From Afipia sp. (lineage in GTDB: Bacteria; Pseudomonadota; Alphaproteobacteria; Rhizobiales; Xanthobacteraceae), in assembly GCA_024508675.1 (NCBI GenBank), contig JANINQ010000003.1:124001-188000 (forward strand): a DNA stretch of 64,000 nucleotides, in the 5' to 3' direction. The notes beneath the pieces are model-generated. The model did not search any database, had not been told where the DNA came from, and saw only the letters and a program-made list of their open reading frames with translations. Shown one piece after another: positions 1-8,514 of the stretch (position 1 is its first letter; every line of letters begins with the position of its first letter). The position numbers were made by a program, and so were the translations under genes.

Positions 1-416
1 ATGGCGATCTGGTGCGGCTGGGGCCGGGAGATCCTGCGATCATCGAGGAACTGCCGCACGGGCGGATCTACAAGGACGGCAACATTCTCGAAACTGATAA
101 GGCGCAAGCCGTTGTCGAGCGGCGGCGGCTGTCGTTCGCCGGCTGCGCTTTCGTCGCCATCGCGCTGACGGAGAAGGGCGAACTGGCGGACGATCCCGAG
201 GTCGATCTGGTCGGCGTTCCGGAAAAGAATAAAAGCGGCGAGGTGATCGCCGACGAGGTGTTCGATCTGGTCGTCTCCACCGTCGAGAACCTGCCGCGTG
301 CGCGGCGGCGCGATCCCGATGCGGTGGCCGAGTCCGTGCGGCGCGCGGTCCGTTCCGAGATCAACGACCAGTGGGGCAAGAAGCCGCTTTGCGTCGTTCA
401 CGTGCTGATGGTTTGA
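1..416 (+). CDS. rnj: Ribonuclease J, C-terminal end (partial at left edge)
   Basis: The frame is open from base 3 at the window edge to TGA at 414-416, so only the last ~137 residues are present. The segment runs from a G-D-L-V-R-L-G stretch through ...PHGRIYKDG... to a C-terminal domain ending in VVHVLMV, as in bacterial RNase J. This family is an MBL-fold endo/5'-exoribonuclease acting in mRNA decay and rRNA maturation. The metal-binding N-terminal part lies outside the window. A GTG at 12 is an internal valine, not the start. The downstream mce gene follows after 28 bases, an order I recall from related genomes. Confidence 0.85.
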   Translation, partial: GDLVRLGPGDPAIIEELPHGRIYKDGNILETDKAQAVVERRRLSFAGCAFVAIALTEKGELADDPEVDLVGVPEKNKSGEVIADEVFDLVVSTVENLPRARRRDPDAVAESVRRAVRSEINDQWGKKPLCVVHVLMV

Positions 417-444
417 TTTCCGTTCGATAGTCAGGGAGCAAGAT

Positions 445-849
445 ATGCTGGGCCGTCTCAATCATGTGGCGATTGCGGTGAAAGACGCCGAGAAGGCTGC
501 GAAGATCTACGGCACGGCCTTCGGCGCGGAGATTTCCGATGCGGTGCCGCTGCCCGAGCATGGCGTCATCACGGTGTTCGCGACCCTGCCGAACACCAAG
601 ATCGAATTCATCCAGCCGCTCGGTGAAGATTCACCGATCGCAAAATTCGTCGAGCGCAACCCCGACGGCGGCATTCATCACGTCTGCTACGAGGTGCCGG
701 AAATCATTGCCGCGCGCGACAAGCTGATCGCGGAAGGCGCTCGCGTGCTCGGCGACGGCAACCCGAAGATCGGCGCCCACGGCAAGCCGGTGCTGTTCCT
801 GCATCCGAAGGATTTCTCCGGCGCGCTTGTCGAAATCGAACAGTCCTGA
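445..849 (+). CDS. mce: Methylmalonyl-CoA epimerase
   Basis: A 134-residue protein of the VOC (glyoxalase) fold, the usual length for methylmalonyl-CoA epimerase. It interconverts the (S) and (R) forms of methylmalonyl-CoA in propionyl-CoA breakdown. Two beta-alpha-beta-beta-beta modules are visible: LNHVAIAV near residue 5 supplies the first metal-ligand His, GGIHHVCYEV near residue 75 the second, and LVEIEQ at the end the Glu. ATG at 445 is preceded by AGGGAGCAAG, a good ribosome-binding site. It is probably co-transcribed with rnj and with the small gene starting 8 bases downstream. Confidence 0.9.
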   Translation: MLGRLNHVAIAVKDAEKAAKIYGTAFGAEISDAVPLPEHGVITVFATLPNTKIEFIQPLGEDSPIAKFVERNPDGGIHHVCYEVPEIIAARDKLIAEGARVLGDGNPKIGAHGKPVLFLHPKDFSGALVEIEQS

Positions 850-857
850 GTAACTAG

Positions 858-1133
858 ATGGTCTATTCGCTCTCAACCGCGTTCGCGATCTACTTCGTGC
901 TCTGGTGGGTGGTGCTGTTTGCCGTGCTGCCGTTCGGCGTGCGCAGCCAGGCGGAGGACGGCGAGGGTGCTGCAGGCACGGACCCCGGTGCGCCGACGGC
1001 GGCGCGCATGGGGCGCAAGCTGCTGTGGACCACGCTGATTTCGGCGGTGCTGTTCGCGATTGGAATGTGGGCGTTCAGGGCGGGCTACCTGAACATCGAG
1101 CGCCTCACCAAGCTGATGGGCATTCCGCTCTAG
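858..1133 (+). CDS. DUF1467-family small membrane protein
   Basis: A 91-residue protein with two predicted membrane spans: YSLSTAFAIYFVLWWVVLFAVLPFGV near the N-terminus and LLWTTLISAVLFAIGMWAF near residues 55-75, joined by a hydrophilic loop rich in Gly, Ala and acidic residues. This matches the DUF1467 family, widespread in alphaproteobacteria and of unknown function. It begins 8 bases after the mce stop, so the two are probably one transcription unit. A role in energy or membrane metabolism would be a guess. Confidence 0.75.
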   Translation: MVYSLSTAFAIYFVLWWVVLFAVLPFGVRSQAEDGEGAAGTDPGAPTAARMGRKLLWTTLISAVLFAIGMWAFRAGYLNIERLTKLMGIPL

Positions 1134-1189
1134 GAACTCGGGCTCGACGCTTCGCTCTATTGCCGCCTGCTGCGCAGAATGCGTGGAAG

Positions 1190-1588
1190 TCAAACGTGGC
1201 TCGTCGGGGGATGAGCGCCGTAGGCGAGGCCGCCTCCCAGCGACCAGTCCATCGGCTGGTTTTCCGTAAGTGCAATCAGAATATCGTCGGCCCTGAAGCC
1301 AGCGGCTACGCATTTATCGACAATCACCCGATACAGCAGCCGCTTCTTGTGGTCGTCGCGCCCGGCGAGAAACGTGATCTCGACAATCGACGCATCCGCC
1401 GTGCGTATCACATCAGGAAATGTCGGATCGATGATCATCGATCCCTGCGCAAAACGCGAAATCAGCTGGAAGCGATCTTTGGGCGGCACATCGCATGTCG
1501 CAACCAGCGCATCGTGCACGGCATCGGCCAAGGCGATCACCTGGCTTTGGGGGAGATGGGCCGGGACTGAAATTCGGGCGAGGGGCAT
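1190..1588 (-). CDS. Tautomerase-family protein (4-oxalocrotonate tautomerase superfamily)
   Basis: A 132-residue protein starting MPLARISVPA. In this superfamily the initiator Met is removed and Pro2 becomes the catalytic N-terminal base. The frame stays open upstream to 1738, but the start at 1588 puts Pro in position 2 and has GGAGAA upstream, so I chose it. The long form resembles the Tautomerase_2 group, larger than the ~62-residue 4-OT. The substrate is unknown. It is transcribed divergently from a LysR regulator whose start is 124 bases away, the classic layout for a LysR target gene. Confidence 0.8.
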   Translation of the reverse strand: MPLARISVPAHLPQSQVIALADAVHDALVATCDVPPKDRFQLISRFAQGSMIIDPTFPDVIRTADASIVEITFLAGRDDHKKRLLYRVIVDKCVAAGFRADDILIALTENQPMDWSLGGGLAYGAHPPTSHV

Positions 1589-1712
1589 GGGTCGGTTCTC
1601 CGAGAGGAAGCTGCAGCATCTATGCGGCGCCGGACGGGGTATTCCGTTATCAACGAGGGATAAATCTGCTAAATCGCATCTCATTGCGACATAAAAATCA
1701 GGAATAAGGCCG

Positions 1713-2606
1713 ATGCATCCCGCCAACGACATCGCCACCTTCGTTCGTGTGGTGGATCGGGGAACATTCGCGGCGGTGGCGGATGAGGTTGGGCTGACCG
1801 CATCCGGTGTGTCGCGAACGATTTCCAGACTGGAAGACCGGCTCGGCGTGAAACTGCTTCATCGCAGCACGCGCAGACTCGTTCTGACGCAGGAGGGTGA
1901 AACCTACCTGGAGCGAGCCCGCAACATTCTGAACGAAATCGACGCTGCGGAGGCCGAGGTGACGGCGGGGCGCGGGCGTCCGCGCGGGCTCATTCGCGTC
2001 AACACTGGCACAGCGTTCGCCAAGCATAGGCTCATCCGGCTGCTGCCGGATTTTCAAACGCAGTACCCCGATGTCGAAATCGAATTGTCTGTTACCGACC
2101 GCCGCATTGATCCGGCCGCTGACCAGATTGATGTGACGATCCGCGTCGGAATGCTCGCCGATAGCGCGCTGATCGCCTATCCGCTTGGCGAGGTTCGCCG
2201 GATCATCGCAGCGAGCCCCGCGTATCTCGCACGGTGCGGGACGCCGCAGTCACCTTCTGATCTGAAACATCATAATTGCCTTCTGCTGTCGGGCTTCGCA
2301 CGGCAGGCCAACTGGCCGATGTTTGGCGAAGGGCGGCGTATGCTGGTGCCGGTCAAGGGTTCGATGAGTTGCGACAGCGCCGACCTGTTGCTCGATCTCG
2401 CCATTGCCGGCGCGGGGATCGTACGTCTTGGCGATTTTCTCGGTGAAGCCGCACTGGCCGATGGACGGCTGGTTCCCTTGCTGTCTGCGTCTCACGACGA
2501 GGACGCATCACCGATCACGGCGCTTGTTTTGCCAGGCCGTCAGAACATCCCGCGGATTCGCGTGTTTATCGACTTTCTGAAAAGCCGGATGCCGGTCCGC
2601 GTCTAG
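1713..2606 (+). CDS. LysR-family transcriptional regulator
   Basis: A 297-residue protein of normal LysR length. Residues ~5-65 form the winged helix-turn-helix (DIATFVRVVDRGTFAAVADE, then SGVSRTISRLEDRLGVKLLHRSTR), followed by a linker helix and a periplasmic-binding-protein-like effector domain (RGLIRVNTGTAFAKHRLIRL onward). It most resembles the CrgA/DsdC-like subgroup of LysR repressors and activators. It is divergent from the tautomerase gene, which is its most likely target. The effector is not identifiable from sequence. Confidence 0.88.
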   Translation: MHPANDIATFVRVVDRGTFAAVADEVGLTASGVSRTISRLEDRLGVKLLHRSTRRLVLTQEGETYLERARNILNEIDAAEAEVTAGRGRPRGLIRVNTGTAFAKHRLIRLLPDFQTQYPDVEIELSVTDRRIDPAADQIDVTIRVGMLADSALIAYPLGEVRRIIAASPAYLARCGTPQSPSDLKHHNCLLLSGFARQANWPMFGEGRRMLVPVKGSMSCDSADLLLDLAIAGAGIVRLGDFLGEAALADGRLVPLLSASHDEDASPITALVLPGRQNIPRIRVFIDFLKSRMPVRV

Positions 2607-2718
2607 CGGCAATGTGTGCGATATAGTTCATCCGGATCGAGCAAGCGCCACGACGCGATGTGATCGCTCGTCGCGTCTGTTGAATGAAAATCATCATCAG
2701 GAAAATCGACAAGAAAAA

Positions 2719-2742
2719 AGAGCAGGGCCAAAGCCCTGCTCT
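2719..2742 (-). terminator. Intrinsic terminator, minus strand
   Basis: A perfect 10-base stem, AGAGCAGGGC / GCCCTGCTCT, with a 4-base loop. Read on the minus strand it is followed by TTTTTTCTT (the A-run at 2711-2718 on the plus strand). It lies beyond the TonB receptor's own terminator, so it implies a separate minus-strand transcript starting between 2743 and 2979. Confidence 0.75.
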
Positions 2743-2792
2743 AAAAATTGTGTCGACCCTATTTTCCTCGAAAAAGTTGGATTTATCCTTTG

Positions 2793-2903
2793 TTAGACGA
2801 GGCGACGCTGCTTGTGCGCGTCAGGGGCTCCTCCCGAGACTTGGACCACCAGACGATGCGACGATAAGCCGTACCGTGCTGACGCGTTTTTGTAGCTGAA
2901 CAT
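2793..2903 (-). CDS. Possible 36-residue peptide or small RNA between two terminators
   Basis: On the minus strand an ATG at 2903 opens a 36-codon frame (begins MFSYKNASARYG, ends KQRRLV) that stops with TAA at 2793-2795, about 50 bases before the 2719-2742 terminator. An overlapping 60-codon frame at 2783-2965 (contains AYRRIVWWSKSREEP) is an alternative. Neither has a convincing ribosome-binding site and I recognise neither protein. The terminator argues for a transcript; whether it is translated cannot be decided here. An untranslated small RNA is equally likely. Confidence 0.3.
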   Translation of the reverse strand: MFSYKNASARYGLSSHRLVVQVSGGAPDAHKQRRLV

Positions 2904-2979
2904 TTCTTGATTGTCACGTTTTTCAGCATTAAATGTCCAATTTTGCGGCAGTGCACCATTTGCATTTTTAAGCTGAAAA

Positions 2980-3012
2980 CAGGCCGTTTCGCAGGGTTTT
3001 GGAAACGGCCTG
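2980..3012 (-). terminator. Intrinsic terminator of the TonB-receptor gene
   Basis: An 11-base perfect stem, CAGGCCGTTTC / GAAACGGCCTG, with an 11-base loop. On the minus strand it is followed by TTTTCAGC and lies about 30 bases after the TonB-receptor stop codon at 3041. Confidence 0.75.
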
Positions 3013-3040
3013 AACTATTCGTCCGATCAATGGTGCCGAA

Positions 3041-5176
3041 CTACCATCTCACCTTCATTCCTGCGTAAATTGCGCGGCCTGTGCCGGGCTCGAACAGTGG
3101 CGATGACGCGTCCGCGAGGCGTGCGATGCTGGTGCTGGCGATGTAGGCCGTGTTCGCGATGTTCCGCGCTTCGAGATACATCGAATACTTGCCGTCATCG
3201 ACGCCCATCTTGAGGCCCCAGATCGCATAGGCCTGCGTGGCGACCGTGTTGAAGTTATCGACGTAGTACGCCTGCGGCACCCATTCGACATTCGGGCCGA
3301 TGTAGAAACCGTTGGCATGTTTGTAGAGCGCTTCGGCACGCAGGAAGTGACGCGGTGCGCCGGGCAACTGGTTGTTGCCAAAGGTGGCGTCGTTGTTGAA
3401 GCGGAAGTCGTTGTAGGTATAGGCGAGGTTGATCCACACCTTGTCCGCGTCGGGCGTAAAGATGTTCTTCAGCACCGCGACGCCGAGACCGGCTTCGATG
3501 CCTTGATGAATCGTGCGGTCGGCGTTGACCACGTTGCACTGTCCGGGCGCGCCGTACATGCACTGCAGTTCGTTCCTGATCTCCGCACGATAACCGGTGA
3601 GTTCCCATGTCAGGTCGGGACGGCGGCCGCGCGTGCCGATCTCATAAGTGGTCGCGGTCTGCGGCCGGATTAGCCAGAACGGAATCGCCGGGGCCGCCGA
3701 ACTTTCACCGAAGCTCGGTACTTCGGCGCTGCGCGAGATATTAGCAAACGCCTGCCAGGTGGGATCGATGTTCCAGAGCAGTCCGGCCTTCGGGCTCCAC
3801 AGATTGAACTCGGTCGAGCCGCTCGATGTCGCCCCGAAGCGGGCGGTGCGGTCGCGCGTGGCATAGAGGAATTGCGTGCCGCCGATCGCCGCGACATCCG
3901 GCAGGAAGTAGAACGAGTTCTCGACATAGGCCGAAGTGTTCTTCGACTTGTCGAGCGAGGATGAAAGCAGCGCACCCTTGTAGCCGCCGATGTTCTGATA
4001 CTGCTTGTTGTCGATCTCGCCGTTGACGACGTTGACGCCCGCGACCAGCCGGTTGCGGTAGCCGCCGATGATGCGGTCGTCGGTGACTTTGCCGAAGCCG
4101 CCGTAGTCCTTGTATTGATAGTCCAGCCACTGGAAGATCGGATGCATCAGGTGGCGATCCACCGCGAACGCGCCGAATTCCACCGTCGTGGCATCGAACC
4201 GGATCGTGGTCTTGTTGGCAATGCGTCCGCTGTCGATGTTGCGCTGCTGGTCGTTGACGACATTGCCCGCCGCCGCTGTCTGCGGCGAGGTCAGTGCGGA
4301 TGCTCTCGTCACCGAGCCCGGAATGCGCTGCCGGATGTCATTGGCGTTGATGTAGAAGCGCGTCTCGAAATCCGGCGAGAACTGGTAGCCGACATTGCCG
4401 CTGGCGCGGGTCGAGTGGCCGTAGCTGTGATCGCGGAAACCTTCAGCGCTCTGGTTCGAGGCGGTGAAAAAGGCATCCCACGGGCCGCTCGCGCCGCCGA
4501 CACTGCCCTGAAAGCGGCGATAGCCGAACGAGCCCATGTCGATGCCGGCACTGTTCACGCCGGCGTCGCGCCCGGTCGGGGTCACGAAATTGATCGCGCC
4601 GCCGAGCGAGTTGGCTCCGAACTGCAGCGCGTTCGCGCCCTTGTAGACCTCGACATACTTGTAGGCGGTCGGATCGATTTCCTGAAAGTCGCCGTAGCCG
4701 TCGGACGTGTTGATTGGAATGCCGTCTATGTAGAGCTGGACGCCGCGCAGATGGAAATTGCGCGAGAGGCTTGAGCCGCGAATGGAGAGGCGGGTGTCTT
4801 CGCCCCATTTCGGCTGCGCGAACACGCCCGGCACATAGCCAAGAACATCCTTGATGGTGCTGGCGACGGAGTTGTTCTTGTAGTCCTGTGCCGCGACGAC
4901 AGCGACGCCGCCGGGCGTCTGTTGAATCTCCTGACGGGCCTGATCGGCGGTTTTGACGCCGAGCTGTTCGGGCACGGCAGGTGCCGGGCTCTGCGCAGCG
5001 CGGGTTGGTATGACGACGCGGCTTCGCGCCGGACGTGGCTGGCTTTCGCCTTCGACGTTGACCGTCGGCAGGGTTTGTGGCGCGGACTGCGCGAAAGACT
5101 GCGTAGACTGAGCTACGGCAGCGATTGAGACGGACGCCAGCAGAATGCTGCGCGCCCGCATGGAAACGGAAAACAT
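3041..5176 (-). CDS. TonB-dependent outer-membrane receptor
   Basis: A 711-residue protein with a signal peptide (RARSILLASVSIAAVAQS, cleavage near residue 30 after FAQ/S), a TonB-box-like TLPTVNVEGE, and a plug domain (~residues 75-205) with TPGGVAVVAAQDY, LSIRGSSLSRNFHLRGVQLY and YKGANALQFGANSLGGAINF. The rest is a beta-barrel ending in ...YAGMKVRW, with the terminal aromatic residue typical of outer-membrane proteins. It takes up a substrate across the outer membrane with energy from TonB-ExbBD. The plug is FecA-like, but the substrate is not readable. The DUF2946 gene 61 bases upstream on the same strand suggests a metal, perhaps copper (inference). Confidence 0.9.
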   Translation of the reverse strand: MFSVSMRARSILLASVSIAAVAQSTQSFAQSAPQTLPTVNVEGESQPRPARSRVVIPTRAAQSPAPAVPEQLGVKTADQARQEIQQTPGGVAVVAAQDYKNNSVASTIKDVLGYVPGVFAQPKWGEDTRLSIRGSSLSRNFHLRGVQLYIDGIPINTSDGYGDFQEIDPTAYKYVEVYKGANALQFGANSLGGAINFVTPTGRDAGVNSAGIDMGSFGYRRFQGSVGGASGPWDAFFTASNQSAEGFRDHSYGHSTRASGNVGYQFSPDFETRFYINANDIRQRIPGSVTRASALTSPQTAAAGNVVNDQQRNIDSGRIANKTTIRFDATTVEFGAFAVDRHLMHPIFQWLDYQYKDYGGFGKVTDDRIIGGYRNRLVAGVNVVNGEIDNKQYQNIGGYKGALLSSSLDKSKNTSAYVENSFYFLPDVAAIGGTQFLYATRDRTARFGATSSGSTEFNLWSPKAGLLWNIDPTWQAFANISRSAEVPSFGESSAAPAIPFWLIRPQTATTYEIGTRGRRPDLTWELTGYRAEIRNELQCMYGAPGQCNVVNADRTIHQGIEAGLGVAVLKNIFTPDADKVWINLAYTYNDFRFNNDATFGNNQLPGAPRHFLRAEALYKHANGFYIGPNVEWVPQAYYVDNFNTVATQAYAIWGLKMGVDDGKYSMYLEARNIANTAYIASTSIARLADASSPLFEPGTGRAIYAGMKVRW

Positions 5177-5237
5177 GGGTTGAATCCCACCAGTGATGTT
5201 GACGATTGAACGGATGCGCCCTGAAGGCGCGAGGTCG

Positions 5238-5615
5238 TCAGCTCAGGTGGGGAGGGCCGCGGGGCTGGTGATCGCTTTCAGCAAAGCGGACAACGATGTG
5301 ATCGTGGCTCGGGGCCTCGAACAGGATGCGCAGCGCAATCCGGATCGCGAGCGCGGGCGTCTGCGGCGGCTGGTCGGCCATTGCCACGGCGCTGGACAGG
5401 CACAGCGGGCAGCGGACGATCGGCTTGCCGGAGTCAGTGCCGTCGGCATCGGGGACAGCCGGACCGCCGTTGAGGCAGAGCTCGTGAACCGCATTGGCCT
5501 GGGTGGGCGAGATCGTGGCCAGCAGCGTGCTGGTCAGCACCACGTTGAAGACAAGCGCGTAGACCGCGATAAACGCAGCCCATCGTCCTGCCGATCTGAT
5601 CCGTGTTGCTGTCAT
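5238..5615 (-). CDS. DUF2946-like membrane/periplasmic Cys-His protein
   Basis: A 125-residue protein with one hydrophobic N-terminal segment (WAAFIAVYALVFNVVLTSTL, residues 12-31), then a conserved-looking HELC (His44, Cys47), a C-P-L-C pair (Cys69, Cys72) and several later His residues (104, 106, 116, 123). This matches my recollection of the DUF2946 family, small Cys/His proteins often next to TonB receptors and copper genes. A metal-binding or metal-sensing accessory role is therefore inferred. It lies 61 bases upstream of the TonB receptor on the same strand and is likely co-transcribed with it. Confidence 0.65.
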   Translation of the reverse strand: MTATRIRSAGRWAAFIAVYALVFNVVLTSTLLATISPTQANAVHELCLNGGPAVPDADGTDSGKPIVRCPLCLSSAVAMADQPPQTPALAIRIALRILFEAPSHDHIVVRFAESDHQPRGPPHLS

Positions 5616-5646
5616 CTTGAGCCCCGTCAGGCTGTTAGCACGGCGG

Positions 5647-5665
5647 CGGGGAACCTGAAACCCCG
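5647..5665 (-). other. Hairpin in the leader of the DUF2946/TonB unit
   Basis: CGGGG and CCCCG pair across a 9-base loop in the 5' leader of the minus-strand unit, about 30 bases upstream of the DUF2946 start. The flanking GGCGGC and GCCGCC could extend it. I compared it by eye with cobalamin and FMN riboswitch consensus elements and saw no match. It may be a control element or simply GC-rich leader sequence. Confidence 0.25.
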
Positions 5666-5788
5666 TTAAACCACCTGGCCAGCCGCCATGCTTTCACTTG
5701 TATTTTGACCTTTGATCCGCTTTCACTGAAAAGGTTCCCAAGCCTTCGTCCGATTCCCGGACCACACTCCCGAAACCTGAGTATTCCC

Positions 5789-7108
5789 ATGCGATTGTCG
5801 CGTTATTTTCTGCCAATTCTCAAAGATGCACCAAGGGACGCGGAAATCGTATCGCACCGGCTGATGCTCCGTGCAGGCATGATGCGGCAGGAGGCGGCAG
5901 GCATCTATGCGTGGCTGCCGCTTGGCTTCCGGGTGCTGAAAAAGATCGAGCAGATTGTCCGCGAGGAACAGAACCGCGCCGGCGCGATCGAACTGCTGAT
6001 GCCGACACTGCAGCTTGCAGACCTGTGGCGCGAAAGCGGACGCTACGATGCCTATGGCCCGGAGATGCTTCGCATCGCGGATCGCCACAAGCGCGAGCTG
6101 CTGTATGGGCCGACCAACGAGGAAATGATCACGGAAATCTTCCGGGCTTACGTGAAGTCTTACCGGAGCCTTCCGCTCAATCTCTATCATATTCAATGGA
6201 AATTCCGCGACGAGCAGCGTCCGCGTTTCGGCGTGATGCGGGGCCGCGAATTCCTGATGAAGGACGCTTACTCGTTCGACGTGGACGAGGCAGCGGCGCG
6301 CTTGTCCTACAACCGCATGTTCGTGGCTTACCTGCGCACCTTTGCCCGCATGGGCCTGAAGGCGATTCCAATGCGCGCCGAGACCGGGCCGATCGGCGGC
6401 GATCTTTCACACGAGTTCATTGTGCTGGCGGAGACCGGCGAGTCCGGCGTGTTCTGCAACAGGGATGTGCTTGACCTGCCTGTGCCGGGCTCTGATGTGG
6501 ACTACAATGGCGACCTCACGCCGATCATCAAGCAGTGGACCGATCTCTATGCCGCCACTGAGGATGTTCACGATGCGGCGCGTTATGAGAGCGAGGTGCC
6601 GGAAGACAAGCGGGTGCAGACCCGCGGCATCGAGGTCGGACAGATTTTCTATTTCGGCACCAAGTATTCGGACAGCATGAAGGCGCTGGTGTCCGGTCCC
6701 GATGGCGCAGAGAAGCCGATCCATGGCGGCTCCTACGGCGTCGGCGTGTCGCGCCTGGTGGGCGCGATCATCGAGGCCTGTCATGACGAGAACGGCATCA
6801 AGTGGCCGGAAGAGGTCGCGCCGTTCCGGGTTGCGATCCTCAATCTCAAGCAGGACAGCGACGAGACCGGCGCAGCCTGCGAGAAGCTCTACGCGGCGCT
6901 GAATGCCAAGGGCGTCGATGTGCTTTACGATGACACCGACCAGCGTCCGGGCGGCAAGTTCGCCACTGCCGACCTGATCGGCATTCCGTGGCAGATCCTG
7001 ATCGGGCCGAAAGGCCTCGCCGAGGGCAAGGTCGAAATCAAGCGCCGCAGCGACGGGGCGCGGGAGTTCATGAGCCTGGACGAGGCGATCAACCGCTTCG
7101 CCAAGTAA
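5789..7108 (+). CDS. proS: Prolyl-tRNA synthetase
   Basis: Class II aminoacyl-tRNA synthetase that charges tRNA-Pro. From ATG 5789 it is 439 residues ([20 protein letters not shown]). The frame is open back to 5705, but that extension is not protein-like. Motif 2 ([21 protein letters not shown], then MKDAYSFD) and motif 3 ([15 protein letters not shown]) are present, with an anticodon-binding domain at the C-terminus. It lacks the ~180-residue editing insertion of E. coli ProS, as is usual for the short alphaproteobacterial type. A TTGACC at 5705-5710 could be part of its promoter. Confidence 0.95.
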   Translation: MRLSRYFLPILKDAPRDAEIVSHRLMLRAGMMRQEAAGIYAWLPLGFRVLKKIEQIVREEQNRAGAIELLMPTLQLADLWRESGRYDAYGPEMLRIADRHKRELLYGPTNEEMITEIFRAYVKSYRSLPLNLYHIQWKFRDEQRPRFGVMRGREFLMKDAYSFDVDEAAARLSYNRMFVAYLRTFARMGLKAIPMRAETGPIGGDLSHEFIVLAETGESGVFCNRDVLDLPVPGSDVDYNGDLTPIIKQWTDLYAATEDVHDAARYESEVPEDKRVQTRGIEVGQIFYFGTKYSDSMKALVSGPDGAEKPIHGGSYGVGVSRLVGAIIEACHDENGIKWPEEVAPFRVAILNLKQDSDETGAACEKLYAALNAKGVDVLYDDTDQRPGGKFATADLIGIPWQILIGPKGLAEGKVEIKRRSDGAREFMSLDEAINRFAK

Positions 7109-7150
7109 ATGATCAGGTGAATGACAGCAAATTCATGTACGGGCCTGCTT

Positions 7151-7177
7151 CCGCACGGTGAATAAGTCATCGTGCGG
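7151..7177 (+). terminator. Probable terminator hairpin after proS
   Basis: CCGCACGGTG and CATCGTGCGG form a 10-pair stem (one G-U) with a 7-base loop, 42 bases after the proS stop. The run of T after it is weak (CACCCTTT), so termination may be partial. Confidence 0.5.
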
Positions 7178-7245
7178 TCGCACCCTTTGCTTGCGCCGAC
7201 TAGAATTAGCCCGATTCGTGTGAAAATCCGGACCATGGAACAGAC

Positions 7246-8514
7246 ATGAGCGAGCCAGTTCGGACCCCACCTTTTGCGCCATTTGAATGGATGCTGTCGT
7301 CCCGCTACCTGCGGGCGCGGCGGAAGGAAGGGTTCATTTCGGTCATCGCCGGATTCTCGTTTCTCGGCATCATGCTCGGCGTGGCGACCCTCATCATCGT
7401 GATGGCGGTGATGAACGGCTTCCGCAAGGAATTGCTCGACAAGATTCTTGGCCTCAACGGCCATGTGGTTGTGCAGCCGCTGGAATCGCCGCTGACCGAC
7501 TGGAAGGATGTGGCCGAGCGGATCAGCAAGGTCGACGGGATTCGCCTTGCCGCGCCGGTGGTGGACGGGCAGGCGCTGGCGTCGTCGCCGTTCAATGCAT
7601 CCGGCGTGTTCGTGCGTGGCATCCGCGCGCAGGACCTGAACGCCGTCACCTCGATTGCCAAGAATATCAAGCAGGGCACGCTGGAAGGGTTCGACGAGGG
7701 GCAGGGCGTCGCCATCGGTCGCCGCCTCGCGGACCAGTTGTCGCTGCGCGCCGGTGACAGCATTACCCTCGTTGCGCCGCGCGGCGCAGTCACTCCGATG
7801 GGTACCACGCCGCGCATCAAGCCGTACAAGGTGGCCGCCGTATTCGAGATCGGCATGTCGGAATACGATGCGTCGTTCGTGTTCATGCCGTTGGCCGAGG
7901 CGCAGGCCTATTTCAACCGCGCCAACGATGTGACCGCCATCGAGGTCTACACCGTCAATCCCGACAGGATCGATGTCTACCGCAAGTCGGTGACCGAGGC
8001 GGCGCAGCGCCCGATCTTCCTGGTGGACTGGCGGCAGCGCAATTCGACGTTCTTCAACGCGCTGCAGGTCGAGCGCAACGTCATGTTCCTGATCCTGACG
8101 CTCATCGTGCTGGTCGCGGCGCTGAACATCGTCTCCGGCCTCATCATGCTGGTGAAGGACAAGGGGCAGGACATCGCCATCCTGCGCACCATGGGCGCAT
8201 CGCAGGGTTCGGTGATGCGGGTGTTCCTGATTACCGGTGCGGCCATTGGCGTGGTCGGGACATTGGTGGGCTTTCTGCTGGGATTGGTGGTCTGTCTCAA
8301 TATCGAAAGCATCCGCCAGTTCATCTCGTGGATGACCAACACCGAACTGTTCTCGCCTGAACTCTATTTCCTGTCCAAGCTTCCGGCTGAAGTCGATGCC
8401 GGAGAAACCACGGCGGTCGTGATCATGGCGCTGACCTTGTCGTTCCTGGCGACGCTGTATCCGTCGTGGCGGGCCGCCCGCCTCGATCCCATCGAAGCTC
8501 TCAGGTACGAATGA
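7246..8514 (+). CDS. lolC: Lipoprotein-releasing ABC transporter, permease LolC/LolE
   Basis: A 422-residue inner-membrane permease. It has one N-terminal span ([29 protein letters not shown], residues ~27-60), a large periplasmic MacB-like domain, and three C-terminal spans ([66 protein letters not shown]). It ends with the FtsX-type [14 protein letters not shown]. With LolD it extracts mature lipoproteins from the inner membrane and hands them to LolA. A single permease gene suggests a homodimer (the LolF-type arrangement). Its TGA overlaps the lolD ATG. Confidence 0.92.
   Translation: MSEPVRTPPFAPFEWMLSSRYLRARRKEGFISVIAGFSFLGIMLGVATLIIVMAVMNGFRKELLDKILGLNGHVVVQPLESPLTDWKDVAERISKVDGIRLAAPVVDGQALASSPFNASGVFVRGIRAQDLNAVTSIAKNIKQGTLEGFDEGQGVAIGRRLADQLSLRAGDSITLVAPRGAVTPMGTTPRIKPYKVAAVFEIGMSEYDASFVFMPLAEAQAYFNRANDVTAIEVYTVNPDRIDVYRKSVTEAAQRPIFLVDWRQRNSTFFNALQVERNVMFLILTLIVLVAALNIVSGLIMLVKDKGQDIAILRTMGASQGSVMRVFLITGAAIGVVGTLVGFLLGLVVCLNIESIRQFISWMTNTELFSPELYFLSKLPAEVDAGETTAVVIMALTLSFLATLYPSWRAARLDPIEALRYE

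Larger units (their letters stand above)
2607..3040. other. 434-base intergenic region, AT-richer than its neighbours
   Basis: This gap lies between the LysR stop and the TonB-receptor stop. It contains two intrinsic terminators that both work on the minus strand (2719-2742 and 2980-3012) and, between them, a short minus-strand segment that could be a small RNA or a small-protein gene (see 2793-2903). No good plus-strand gene is visible. Short open frames on the plus strand here have no family resemblance. Confidence 0.6.

Noticed and set aside
5616-5704. Cobalamin or FMN riboswitch in the DUF2946/TonB leader
   Set aside because: The GC hairpin is there, but the conserved sequence elements of those riboswitches are not.
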